16,540 nt of DNA from Flavobacteriales bacterium UBA5692. GTDB lineage: Bacteria > Bacteroidota > Bacteroidia > Flavobacteriales_D > Sanyastnellaceae. Position 1 is the stretch's first letter, and each line of letters opens with the position of its first letter. Positions 1 through 7,349 of this stretch are shown in pieces. The notes under the pieces are model-generated. The model did not search any database. It had not been told where the DNA came from and saw only the letters and a list, made by a program, of their open reading frames with translations. The DNA lies in NCBI GenBank assembly GCA_002420235.1, contig DIHQ01000057.1:1-16540 (forward strand), in the 5' to 3' direction. The translations under genes were made by a program, and so were the position numbers.

Positions 1-317
1 TAGGGGTTGTGTTTTGCTCGGATGACTACTTGCTTGAAGTGAACAAAACACATCTCCGGCACCATTACTACACGGATATCATCACATTTGACTACTCAAC
101 GAACAATGTGCTTTCTGGAGATTTAATGGTCTCTGTTGACCGGGTCAAAGAAAACGCCAAAACCCACAATCAGTTGTTTTTCAATGAGTTAATCCGGGTT
201 ATCGTCCACGGGGCCCTCCACCTCGTTGGTTACAGAGATAAGACCCTTGCTGACCAGAACACCATGCGTGCAAAAGAAGATGAGTGGATTGCGCGTTACC
301 ACGATATCCAAAAATAA
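1..317 (+). CDS. ybeY: Endoribonuclease YbeY, 3' part (5' end outside window)
   Basis: YbeY is a metal-dependent endoribonuclease acting in 16S rRNA 3'-end maturation and ribosome quality control in the cytosol. About 104 codons are visible and the frame is open to the window edge, so the N-terminal third is missing; the GTG at 9 lies inside the conserved body and is probably not the start. The family is recognised from the TDIITFDY stretch, the SGDLMVS strand and the metal-binding segment HGALHLVGYRD followed by a KEDE-containing C-terminal helix. The usual HGxLHLxGxDH motif has its first two histidines here, but the third ligand position is Asp. I recall this substitution as common in Bacteroidota, so it probably does not mean loss of function. 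The stop overlaps the mnmG start (TAATG), implying translational coupling. Confidence 0.93.
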   Translation, partial: GVVFCSDDYLLEVNKTHLRHHYYTDIITFDYSTNNVLSGDLMVSVDRVKENAKTHNQLFFNELIRVIVHGALHLVGYRDKTLADQNTMRAKEDEWIARYHDIQK

Positions 318-2185
318 TGCACGACACCTATGACGTTATCGTGGTAGGGGCTGGCCACGCTGGAAACGAAGCCGCCGCTGCTGCCGCTAATCTAGGGGCC
401 TCCACCCTCCTCATCACCATGAATATGGGAGTCATTGGGCAGATGTCTTGCAACCCCGCCATGGGGGGAATTGCTAAAGGGCAAATCGTCCGAGAAATTG
501 ACGCCTTCGGAGGATATTCAGGTATTGTTAGCGACCACAGCGCCATCCAGTTCCGAATGTTGAACCGATCGAAGGGTCCGGCAATGTGGTCCCCACGCAC
601 CCAGAACGACCGAATGCGATTCGCTGAAAAATGGCGGCTCATGCTCGAACAGACAAAGAATTTAGATTTTTGGCAAGACTCCGTTATTGCTCTAATCATT
701 GAGAACGGCACGTGTGTTGGTGTTAAAACCCAGCTGGGTGCTGTCATCCGATCCAGGTCAGTAGTGGTGACCGCTGGCACTTTTCTCAATGGCCTTATGC
801 ATGTTGGTGAAAAGCAATTTGGCGGCGGCCGCGCGGGTGAGAAAGCCATTCGAGGAATAACCGAACAACTAGTTGAGCTCGGCTTCAGTGCCGACCGAAT
901 GAAAACGGGGACCCCGCCGCGCATCGACGGCAGGAGCATCAACTACAATGTCATGGAGGAACAAAAGGGAGATGAAAGCCCTCAGCGATTTTCCTACACC
1001 AACACCCCCTTGGTTCGTAACCAACGAAGCTGTCACATCGCTTACACGAATACGGCCGTGCATGAGATCCTGCGTGAAGGCTTTGACCGGTCTCCAATGT
1101 TCAACGGCCGTCTCCAAGGATTGGGACCCCGATACTGCCCAAGTATTGAAGATAAGATCGAACGATTCAGCGATAAAGACAAACACCAGTTGTTTGTTGA
1201 GCCTGAAGGTTGGGACACCATTGAAGTCTATGTCAATGGATTTAGCACGAGCCTTCCTGAAGATGTCCAAGTTCGAGCGTTAAGGGCAGTTCCTGGGTTT
1301 GAAAACGTCAAATTCTTCCGCCCTGGATATGCAGTAGAGTACGACTTTTTCCATCCTACCCAATTGCGACACAGCCTTGAAACCAAAGCCGTCAACAACC
1401 TCTTTTTTGCCGGTCAGATCAACGGCACTACGGGGTACGAAGAAGCCGCCGCACAAGGAATCATGGCTGGGACCAACGCGGCCCGCTCCACGTGGAACAA
1501 AGAACCCGTTATTCTTAAGCGAAACCAGGCTTATATCGGGGTTCTTATTGACGACCTCGTAACAAAAGGGACTAAGGAACCCTACAGAATGTTCACGTCC
1601 CGCGCGGAGTACCGAATCCTTTTACGTCAAGACAACGCAGACCAGCGTTTGACACCGCAATCACATGAAATAGGGTTGGCTGATGAGGATCGCATGCGCT
1701 CTTTGGAGTTGAAAACGAACCGGGTTCAAAAGATGCGCCAAGGACTGGAAAGGCTCAGTGTTTCTCCTGAAGAGTCTGAAAAGCTGCTCGTTTCCGTGGG
1801 CTCTTCCCCGTTGAGACAAAAGCAAAAGGCCATCTCTCTGTTAACGCGCCCCAAAGTTGGCATCCATAACATGATTGACCTCATCCCTCCCATACACTCC
1901 CTAGCGGTTTCAAACAAACTTACGGATGCTGACCTCGAAAGCTTGGAGGTGGAAATCAAATACCAAGGCTATATTGAGAAAGAGCAGGCTGTCGCCGACA
2001 AGCTCCAACGGTTGGAATACATCGGTATTCCCAAAAATTTCAATTACCACGCCATGGAATCCCTCAGCAGTGAAGCCCGCGAAAAACTTTCAAAAGAACA
2101 ACCCGACACCTTAGCTGCCGCCTCAAGGATATCCGGGGTTAGCGCTTCCGACTTGGCGGTGCTCCTTGTTCGGCTTGGCCGCTAG
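317..2185 (+). CDS. mnmG: tRNA uridine-5-carboxymethylaminomethyl modification enzyme MnmG (GidA)
   Basis: MnmG works with the GTPase MnmE to install the carboxymethylaminomethyl group at C5 of wobble uridine 34 in certain tRNAs, using FAD, NADH and a methylene-tetrahydrofolate carbon. The 622-residue length matches the family. Near the N-terminus is the FAD dinucleotide-binding motif GAGHAGNEAA, followed by CNPAMGGIAKG, LNRSKGPAMWSPRTQ, GGGRAGE, GTPPRID, GLGPRYCPSIEDKI, the second FAD contact region FFAGQINGTTGYEEAAAQG and SRAEYRILLRQDNADQRL. The C-terminal helical domain that binds MnmE and tRNA ends in YIGIPKNFNY and a Leu-rich tail. The start at 317 is chosen because it gives MHDTYDVIVVGAG and overlaps the ybeY stop by one base; an upstream in-frame start at 284 would only add residues inside ybeY. 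No defects are visible. Confidence 0.98.
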   Translation: MHDTYDVIVVGAGHAGNEAAAAAANLGASTLLITMNMGVIGQMSCNPAMGGIAKGQIVREIDAFGGYSGIVSDHSAIQFRMLNRSKGPAMWSPRTQNDRMRFAEKWRLMLEQTKNLDFWQDSVIALIIENGTCVGVKTQLGAVIRSRSVVVTAGTFLNGLMHVGEKQFGGGRAGEKAIRGITEQLVELGFSADRMKTGTPPRIDGRSINYNVMEEQKGDESPQRFSYTNTPLVRNQRSCHIAYTNTAVHEILREGFDRSPMFNGRLQGLGPRYCPSIEDKIERFSDKDKHQLFVEPEGWDTIEVYVNGFSTSLPEDVQVRALRAVPGFENVKFFRPGYAVEYDFFHPTQLRHSLETKAVNNLFFAGQINGTTGYEEAAAQGIMAGTNAARSTWNKEPVILKRNQAYIGVLIDDLVTKGTKEPYRMFTSRAEYRILLRQDNADQRLTPQSHEIGLADEDRMRSLELKTNRVQKMRQGLERLSVSPEESEKLLVSVGSSPLRQKQKAISLLTRPKVGIHNMIDLIPPIHSLAVSNKLTDADLESLEVEIKYQGYIEKEQAVADKLQRLEYIGIPKNFNYHAMESLSSEAREKLSKEQPDTLAAASRISGVSASDLAVLLVRLGR

Positions 2186-2188
2186 TTA

Positions 2189-2204
2189 TGTTCCACGTGA
2201 AACA
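2189..2204. other. parS-like centromere site (ParB/Spo0J-binding 16-mer)
   Basis: The 16 bases TGTTCCACGTGAAACA begin four bases after the mnmG stop. They are identical to the classic Bacillus parS sequence and form a near-perfect palindrome centred on CACGTG, with one mismatched pair. Chromosomal parS sites load ParB, which spreads and recruits SMC and ParA for origin segregation, and they normally cluster near oriC. No parA or parB gene is in the window. Functional assignment is inferred from motif identity and the intergenic placement. Confidence 0.8.
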
Positions 2205-2376
2205 AAAGCAAACACCCTCTTTTCCGCGCCCAAACCCTAACGCACCTTGCTTGCTAACCAATAACACGAAAACCTACTCATTTGGCCTTTTCTCAACCCG
2301 TTGATTTACAGCGTTTTATCCCCTTTTGTAGTCAACTCCGCACCCAACTACCTTTGCGCCTGAATATTTCACCACT

Positions 2377-3909
2377 ATGAACATCGAAAACATCCTTCGC
2401 GATCTCAACATTCAGCCCATGAACCCAGGTGTCATGATAGGCAACGAAGCTTTTGGGTCCGGACCCGTCATCGAATCAATCTCACCTGTTGATGGAAAAA
2501 TCATCGCGTCGCTCACCAGTGCCACAGAACAAGAGTACGAGCGAGTCATACAAGCTGCACAAAACGCTTTCCAAGAGTGGAGATCTGTACCAGCTCCCAA
2601 GAGGGGAGAGGTTGTTCGTCAATTTGGTGACGCCCTTCGCACCAAAAAAAACGCTCTTGGCGCGTTAGTTAGTTATGAAATGGGAAAATCCCTGCAAGAG
2701 GGATTGGGTGAAGTCCAGGAGATGATTGACATCTGCGATTTCGCTGTCGGTTTAAGTAGGCAACTATATGGTATGACCACCCATTCAGAACGGCCCGAAC
2801 ACCGCATGTTTGAACAGTACCATCCGCTTGGTGTTGTCGGCATAATCTCCGCCTTCAATTTTCCTGTCGCCGTATGGGCTTGGAATACCGCGCTCGCGTG
2901 GGTGTGTGGTGATTCCTGTGTTTGGAAGCCGTCTGAAAAGAGTGCGCTCTGTTCACTAGCCTGCCAGCATATCTGGAATGAAGTTGCGCAGGCAAACGAT
3001 GTTCCCGCGGCCCTGTCTTGTCTAGTTAATGGTTACGCCAACATTGGAGAGAAAATCAGCGCTGACCGACGTATTCCGCTTGTAAGCGCAACAGGCAGCA
3101 CCCGAATGGGTAAAGCGGTGGGAGCAACCGTTGGGGCGCGATTAGGCCGTGCCCTTCTTGAGCTCGGCGGAAACAACGCCATAATCATCACCCCCGATGC
3201 AGACCTCGACATGGTTGTTCCCGCAGCTGTGTTTGGGGCTGTTGGCACTTGTGGCCAGCGCTGCACTTCTACTCGACGTTTGATTATTCACGAATCCATT
3301 TACAATGAAGTAAAAAACATCTTGGCTAATGCATACAGGCAACTGAACATTGGCAACCCGCTCGATCAAAGCAATCATGTAGGCCCATTAACGGACAAAA
3401 ACGCCGTCCAAATGTACCTAGACGCGTTGCAGGCTGTAGAAGCACAGGGTGGGAAGTTCGTTGTCAAGGGAGGTAAACTCGAAGGAGCTGGGTATGAAAG
3501 CGGCTGTTACGTTAGCCCATCAATTGCCGAGGCCAGCAACGATCTGGCGATTGTACAACACGAGACATTTGCGCCATTGTTGTACATCATGCCTTACGGA
3601 GAATTAGACGAAGCTATTGCCTTGCAAAACGGCGTCGTACAAGGCCTCTCGTCAGCAATTATGACCAACAATGTTCGAGAAGCAGAAGTATTCTTGTCTG
3701 CGGGTGGTTCTGATTGCGGCATTGCAAACGTCAATATCGGCACCTCTGGCGCAGAAATTGGCGGAGCTTTTGGCGGAGAAAAAGAAACCGGTGGTGGCCG
3801 TGAATCTGGATCAGACGCATGGAAGGCTTACATGCGTAGACAGACCAATACCGTAAACTACGGACGCACATTGCCACTTGCTCAAGGCATCAAGTTCGAC
3901 ATCGGTTAA
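2377..3909 (+). CDS. NAD(P)-dependent aldehyde dehydrogenase, ALDH7/antiquitin type
   Basis: This 510-residue protein is a full-length aldehyde dehydrogenase. Visible active-site elements are FNFP with oxyanion Asn161, the nucleotide-fold GSTRMG near 240, the general base Glu262 in LELGG, the nucleophile Cys296 in CGQRC, and ETFAP in the cofactor region. The C-terminal signature (IGTSGAEIGGAFGGEKETGG, then RESGSDAWK and YMRR) is typical of the ALDH7 family. That family includes alpha-aminoadipic semialdehyde / piperideine-6-carboxylate dehydrogenase of lysine catabolism (called AmaB or Pcd in bacteria). Oxidation of aminoadipate semialdehyde is therefore the leading guess, but no other lysine-degradation gene is nearby and the substrate is not proven. 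It follows a 191-bp gap containing the parS-like site, and its stop overlaps the next start (TAATG). Confidence 0.95.
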   Translation: MNIENILRDLNIQPMNPGVMIGNEAFGSGPVIESISPVDGKIIASLTSATEQEYERVIQAAQNAFQEWRSVPAPKRGEVVRQFGDALRTKKNALGALVSYEMGKSLQEGLGEVQEMIDICDFAVGLSRQLYGMTTHSERPEHRMFEQYHPLGVVGIISAFNFPVAVWAWNTALAWVCGDSCVWKPSEKSALCSLACQHIWNEVAQANDVPAALSCLVNGYANIGEKISADRRIPLVSATGSTRMGKAVGATVGARLGRALLELGGNNAIIITPDADLDMVVPAAVFGAVGTCGQRCTSTRRLIIHESIYNEVKNILANAYRQLNIGNPLDQSNHVGPLTDKNAVQMYLDALQAVEAQGGKFVVKGGKLEGAGYESGCYVSPSIAEASNDLAIVQHETFAPLLYIMPYGELDEAIALQNGVVQGLSSAIMTNNVREAEVFLSAGGSDCGIANVNIGTSGAEIGGAFGGEKETGGGRESGSDAWKAYMRRQTNTVNYGRTLPLAQGIKFDIG

Positions 3910-5081
3910 TGCGTGGCGTTTTACTCGTCGTTCTTGTACTTGCGCTTTTTGCGTGCAGCACCAACAAGCCGAACCCACCCTCATTCAATCATCTGGTGTT
4001 TTTGCTGAATGACTCCACTAATGCGACGTTTCCTGTCACCATCCTTGACACCGCTTGGATTGTTCACAATGGGGGAGAAGACATCCGGTTAGATCTGCTC
4101 ACAAACACAACCCTTACGGTTCCAGTCTTTAATGGGACCTTAACCTTGGACTCAGAAGCACGTGGACATTGGACAGACTCCTTGCGACCAAGATCAAGCG
4201 ACGGCTCATACCGTGTGTCTTTCAAACTAGCTGAATTGCCCCTAACAGGCGCTTTCACCCCCATCGCAGGATCTTGGGATGTTTGGTTCGGCGACCAAAT
4301 CGCCCCAAAAAACGATTCGCCGGACGCACAACTTGACTTGCGCTCTTTTCAAAATAAGGTTTATGGGACAATGCGAACACCCACGGGAGATTATCGTTAC
4401 TTGTCTGGCAGTTTTGATGGAACTGATTTAACCCTCCAAACGTTTGACGGCGCCCACTTGTTTTTTTTCAATGCGACCTACGATGGTGTTCGTTGGATTA
4501 ACGGCCACTTTTACAGCGGCGTCCACTACCACACTTCATGGTCAACACGGCCAGCGACACCGAGGCAAACCAATGTCGCCTTGAACGAGCTAAATCCGCG
4601 AAAAGATTCCCTGCTCGTCCGCTTCATCGAGCCTGGGGGTCGGTTGTCCAAGCGGTCTTTGGTGCCAGAGAAAGGGTGTGTCACTGTGGTGGATATCCTC
4701 GGTACATGGTGCCCCAACTGTATGGATGAAGTTCGCTTGCTAAACACATTGTCTTCTGAAAAAGTCGACCGCCTTTCCGTTGCTTTTGAGCGGCCTGAAT
4801 CGACCGCAGATGCGTATGCTCGGCTGAACGCTTTTCGGTCTGAAATGGGAGTAGGGTGGGAGATAGTGCTTGGGGGTCGAGCGAATAAAAAAGATGCGGC
4901 AGACGCTTTTCCTTTTTTGGATAACGTCGTCAGCTTTCCTACCACACTATTCATACAAAATGACGGAACCGTGCATGTCCATTCCGGATTCAACGGACCT
5001 GCAACTGGCCTACAATATCAGGCTGAAATTGACGCGTTCCAGCAGTATGCCACTCCATCTATTTCGATGGAAAATCGTTGA
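3909..5081 (+). CDS. Lipoprotein with C-terminal thioredoxin-like (TlpA-type) domain
   Basis: A 390-residue envelope protein. A short hydrophobic signal (residues 2-15) ends in the lipobox LFAC, with Cys16 the predicted lipidated residue, so the protein should be membrane-anchored. Residues about 25-215 look beta-rich and resemble the N-terminal domains placed before TlpA-like modules in Bacteroidota; I do not recognise a named family. Residues about 240-385 form a thioredoxin fold with the redox motif TWCPNC (Cys268, Cys271) and the cis-proline segment SFPTT (Pro344). The likely role is thiol-disulfide reduction or oxidation of periplasmic partners; direction and partner are unknown. The start overlaps the aldehyde dehydrogenase stop by one base, so the genes are probably cotranscribed and translationally coupled. 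The last 23 bases overlap the convergent gene on the minus strand. Confidence 0.88.
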   Translation: MRGVLLVVLVLALFACSTNKPNPPSFNHLVFLLNDSTNATFPVTILDTAWIVHNGGEDIRLDLLTNTTLTVPVFNGTLTLDSEARGHWTDSLRPRSSDGSYRVSFKLAELPLTGAFTPIAGSWDVWFGDQIAPKNDSPDAQLDLRSFQNKVYGTMRTPTGDYRYLSGSFDGTDLTLQTFDGAHLFFFNATYDGVRWINGHFYSGVHYHTSWSTRPATPRQTNVALNELNPRKDSLLVRFIEPGGRLSKRSLVPEKGCVTVVDILGTWCPNCMDEVRLLNTLSSEKVDRLSVAFERPESTADAYARLNAFRSEMGVGWEIVLGGRANKKDAADAFPFLDNVVSFPTTLFIQNDGTVHVHSGFNGPATGLQYQAEIDAFQQYATPSISMENR

Positions 5082-6987
5082 TCCTGTCCACTTCGATTCG
5101 TTTGGGCTGATTAGCCAATTGCCATGCTGTGTAGAAGACAAGCTGACCAATTTCAGCTGTTTTATCGTAATGTATCTTTTCCGGATCATCCCCCGGTCGG
5201 TGGTAATCCTCGTGAACACCACTGAAATAAAAGATCACCGGGATGTTATTCTTAGCAAAGTTGTAGTGGTCCGACCTGTAGTAAAACCGGTTGGGATCAT
5301 CTGGTGCGTTGAACGTGTAGTCCAACGCTAAATTCGTGTACATCTTATTCGCTCTTTCGCTGATTTCGTGAAGCTCTGAAGAGAGTTTATCTGAACCAAT
5401 GAGGTACACATATCGATCGTCATCTGGGTGGGACTCATCCACGCGACCAATCATGTCGATATTCAGGTTGGCCACAGTTTGTTCCAACGGCCAGATCGGA
5501 TGTTCAGCATACCACTCACTTCCCAGTAATCCTTTTTCTTCGCCCACAACTGTCATCAACAAAATACTACGCTTTGATCCCTTGCCAACCCTTACCGCCT
5601 CTTGAAAAGCCTCTGCCAATTCCAAAACCGTCACGGTGCCCGAGCCATCGTCGTCTGCACCATTATGAATTTCACCGTCTATGATTCCAACGTGGTCATA
5701 GTGGGCGGTGATAACAATCAGCTCCTTCTGTAACAAAGAATCAGAGCCCGGAATATATCCCAGCACATTTTGACCGGTTATGGACTCCTCTGTGCGATCC
5801 AAAAAAAAATTCCAGGAGGATTGGGATAGATCTACAGCATCAGGTCCTTTTCCCTTGGCAAGTTTCTTGCTCCATCTCTTCCAAGACTTTACATCTGAGC
5901 TACTCCACCATGAGTCTGTTGCAGACGCATCAACCATGAAGGTGGGTATTCGCGTTCCCTCGCGTTCTTTCGGCTCTTCCCTATCCAAACGTAAAGACTT
6001 CCGCATCAACCACGGCTTCATCCGGCTTCGAAGTGTACTGATATCCTCGCTGATGACGATCACCGCTTCTGCACCATTGGCATTTGCTCCCTCTCTAAAA
6101 TCGCTTAAGCCTTCTGTTCCTGCAACTACCACAGCCTTTCCTTTTACATCATGAGTGTAAAGCGCCGCAGCATTTTTCACCACTACCATATCGACCGATT
6201 CCAAGGAAGACACCTTCAGCCCAGGATAGAAGATAAAATCTTCTAAAAAAACAAGTGACCTTCCATCTACTGATGCTCGGGCCCCCGTGATCTGCGAACG
6301 AGACAAATTCACTGGTTGGTAGTAGGTGGAGCCATCATATGGTTCAATACCAATGCTATTAAAATGACTTGCTATATAAGCTGCAGCCTTTTCCGCACCA
6401 CGCTCTCCTGTTTCCCGTCCCTCAAAGGCATCACTAGCAAAAACGGTTAAATGATTTTCCAAATCTTCCGCCAATATGGTAGATGCGAAAGGCTCTGGAT
6501 CCACTATTTGACCAAATGCTTCCATTGAATAAATCAAAGACAGCAGGCACAACACTGCTGCGCAAGCAATCTTATTAACCCGACGCTCATGGCGCCCCCC
6601 TTCAAATTCCTCTTGCATATAGGCTTTCAAAATACTAAGCCCCTCTTCTTCATTCACAAAACGCGCTGGAATACAAAGGATGTTGGCATTATTATGCTGT
6701 TTTACTAGCCGCGCCACATCGCTATTCCAGGCCAATCCTGCGCGGACATTCTGGTGCTTATTCGCAGTCATCGCCACTCCATTGGCAGAACCACAAATCA
6801 ACACTCCAAAGTCAACCGACGCATTTTCCACATCCGTTGAAACTAAATGCGCATAATCAGGATAATCCACACTATCTAATGAATCGGTGCCCCTATTTAT
6901 AACTTCAACACCTTGAGATTCCAAGTGTGCAGTCAAAACCTTTTTTAAGGCAGGTCCAGCGTGATCACCTCCTATTGAAACGCGCAT
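5059..6987 (-). CDS. rpiB: Fused ribose-5-phosphate isomerase B / exported M28-family metallopeptidase
   Basis: A 642-residue open frame carries two complete enzymes. Residues 1-140 are RpiB (ribose-5-P to ribulose-5-P, cytosolic pentose phosphate pathway), with GGDHAG (Asp8, His9), the catalytic Cys65 in CGSANGVAMTANK, QHNNANIL, and the terminal FEGGRHERRVNKI where RpiB proteins normally stop. Residues 141-158 are a hydrophobic segment ending MEAFGQ, like a signal peptide. Residues about 160-640 are an M28 aminopeptidase-like enzyme with an inserted PA domain (about 230-360). Its likely metal ligands or catalytic residues are His429 and Asp431 (AHYDH), Asp446 (GADDDGSG), Glu483/Glu484 (GEEKG), Asp511 (NIDMIG) and His596 (DYHRPGD). 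The start at 6987 is chosen because it gives MRVSIGGDHAG after an A-rich leader; a GTG at 7026 would add 13 unlikely residues. Either a genuine fusion or a second internal start (for example the ATG at 6618) could explain the join. Confidence 0.9.
   Translation of the reverse strand: MRVSIGGDHAGPALKKVLTAHLESQGVEVINRGTDSLDSVDYPDYAHLVSTDVENASVDFGVLICGSANGVAMTANKHQNVRAGLAWNSDVARLVKQHNNANILCIPARFVNEEEGLSILKAYMQEEFEGGRHERRVNKIACAAVLCLLSLIYSMEAFGQIVDPEPFASTILAEDLENHLTVFASDAFEGRETGERGAEKAAAYIASHFNSIGIEPYDGSTYYQPVNLSRSQITGARASVDGRSLVFLEDFIFYPGLKVSSLESVDMVVVKNAAALYTHDVKGKAVVVAGTEGLSDFREGANANGAEAVIVISEDISTLRSRMKPWLMRKSLRLDREEPKEREGTRIPTFMVDASATDSWWSSSDVKSWKRWSKKLAKGKGPDAVDLSQSSWNFFLDRTEESITGQNVLGYIPGSDSLLQKELIVITAHYDHVGIIDGEIHNGADDDGSGTVTVLELAEAFQEAVRVGKGSKRSILLMTVVGEEKGLLGSEWYAEHPIWPLEQTVANLNIDMIGRVDESHPDDDRYVYLIGSDKLSSELHEISERANKMYTNLALDYTFNAPDDPNRFYYRSDHYNFAKNNIPVIFYFSGVHEDYHRPGDDPEKIHYDKTAEIGQLVFYTAWQLANQPKRIEVDRINDFPSK
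6616..6618 (-). other. Candidate internal start codon for a separate M28 peptidase
   Basis: Codon 124 of the fused frame is ATG. Starting here would give a 519-residue protein with an N-region of about 17 residues rich in Arg/His/Lys, then the hydrophobic stretch at fused residues 141-158 and a plausible signal-peptidase site near AFG-Q. That is a reasonable exported M28 precursor. No strong Shine-Dalgarno sequence is visible, which is not informative in Bacteroidota. Later in-frame GTG/TTG codons lie inside the hydrophobic core and would leave no charged N-region. This is inference only. Confidence 0.3.
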
Positions 6988-7349
6988 TTTTTCGTATTTG
7001 ACGGGTAAGTTAATCCACAACTCCACGGTTGATAGTGTAATAATGCCGTGAAAAACTCCACAACAACTTCACTTTCGTTTTTATTATTTTTTTCTAAGCA
7101 TAATTGTATACCTGAATTCAAAATTTCAGCGCCTGAATTTTCACATCAATTTTTCAGTATGATTTTACAGGTTATTGACTAATCAATTTGGCATAAATTA
7201 TCCCTGATTCATGCTATTAACGTATTGTTTAAAACCATCTTTAAACATTGAATATCAGTGCTTCATTTTACAAGTGGTTGTTCAGAACAACAGTTGATTT
7301 AGTGAATAATATACAAAAGCAAGAGAATCTATTATTGCTTACCAACAGA
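6988..7349. promoter_or_regulatory. AT-rich divergent intergenic region with repeated CTGAA/TTCAG half-sites
   Basis: This 362-bp gap separates the divergent rpiB fusion and the repeat-protein operon, so it must hold promoters in both directions. It is visibly richer in A+T than the flanking genes. Half-sites CTGAA (7112-7116, 7133-7137) and TTCAG (7125-7129, 7153-7157, 7281-7285) alternate in orientation. They can pair into short hairpins, for example TTCAG-CGC-CTGAA at 7125-7137. GTTGTT-CAG-AACAAC at 7277-7291 is a perfect inverted repeat. I could not find a convincing match to the Bacteroidota promoter consensus (TTTG and TAnnTTTG), so no promoter is placed. No protein-like ORF was seen apart from a TTG-initiated extension of the downstream gene. 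Confidence 0.45.

Noticed and set aside
328..942. Long minus-strand ORF opposite mnmG
   Set aside because: It lies wholly antisense to a clear mnmG, has no recognisable motif and a low-complexity composition typical of a shadow frame.
2205..2376. Possible replication origin next to the parS-like site
   Set aside because: No cluster of DnaA boxes is present; TTATCCCCT near 2317 has two mismatches, and there is no dnaA or dnaN nearby.
4526..4993. Minus-strand ORF of 155 residues opposite the thioredoxin-like lipoprotein
   Set aside because: It overlaps the motif-bearing thioredoxin domain on the other strand and shows only Ser/Arg-rich sequence without family features.
7248..7349. TTG-initiated extension of the repeat protein
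   Set aside because: It would place 34 residues before the signal peptide; the ATG at 7350 gives a normal exported precursor.
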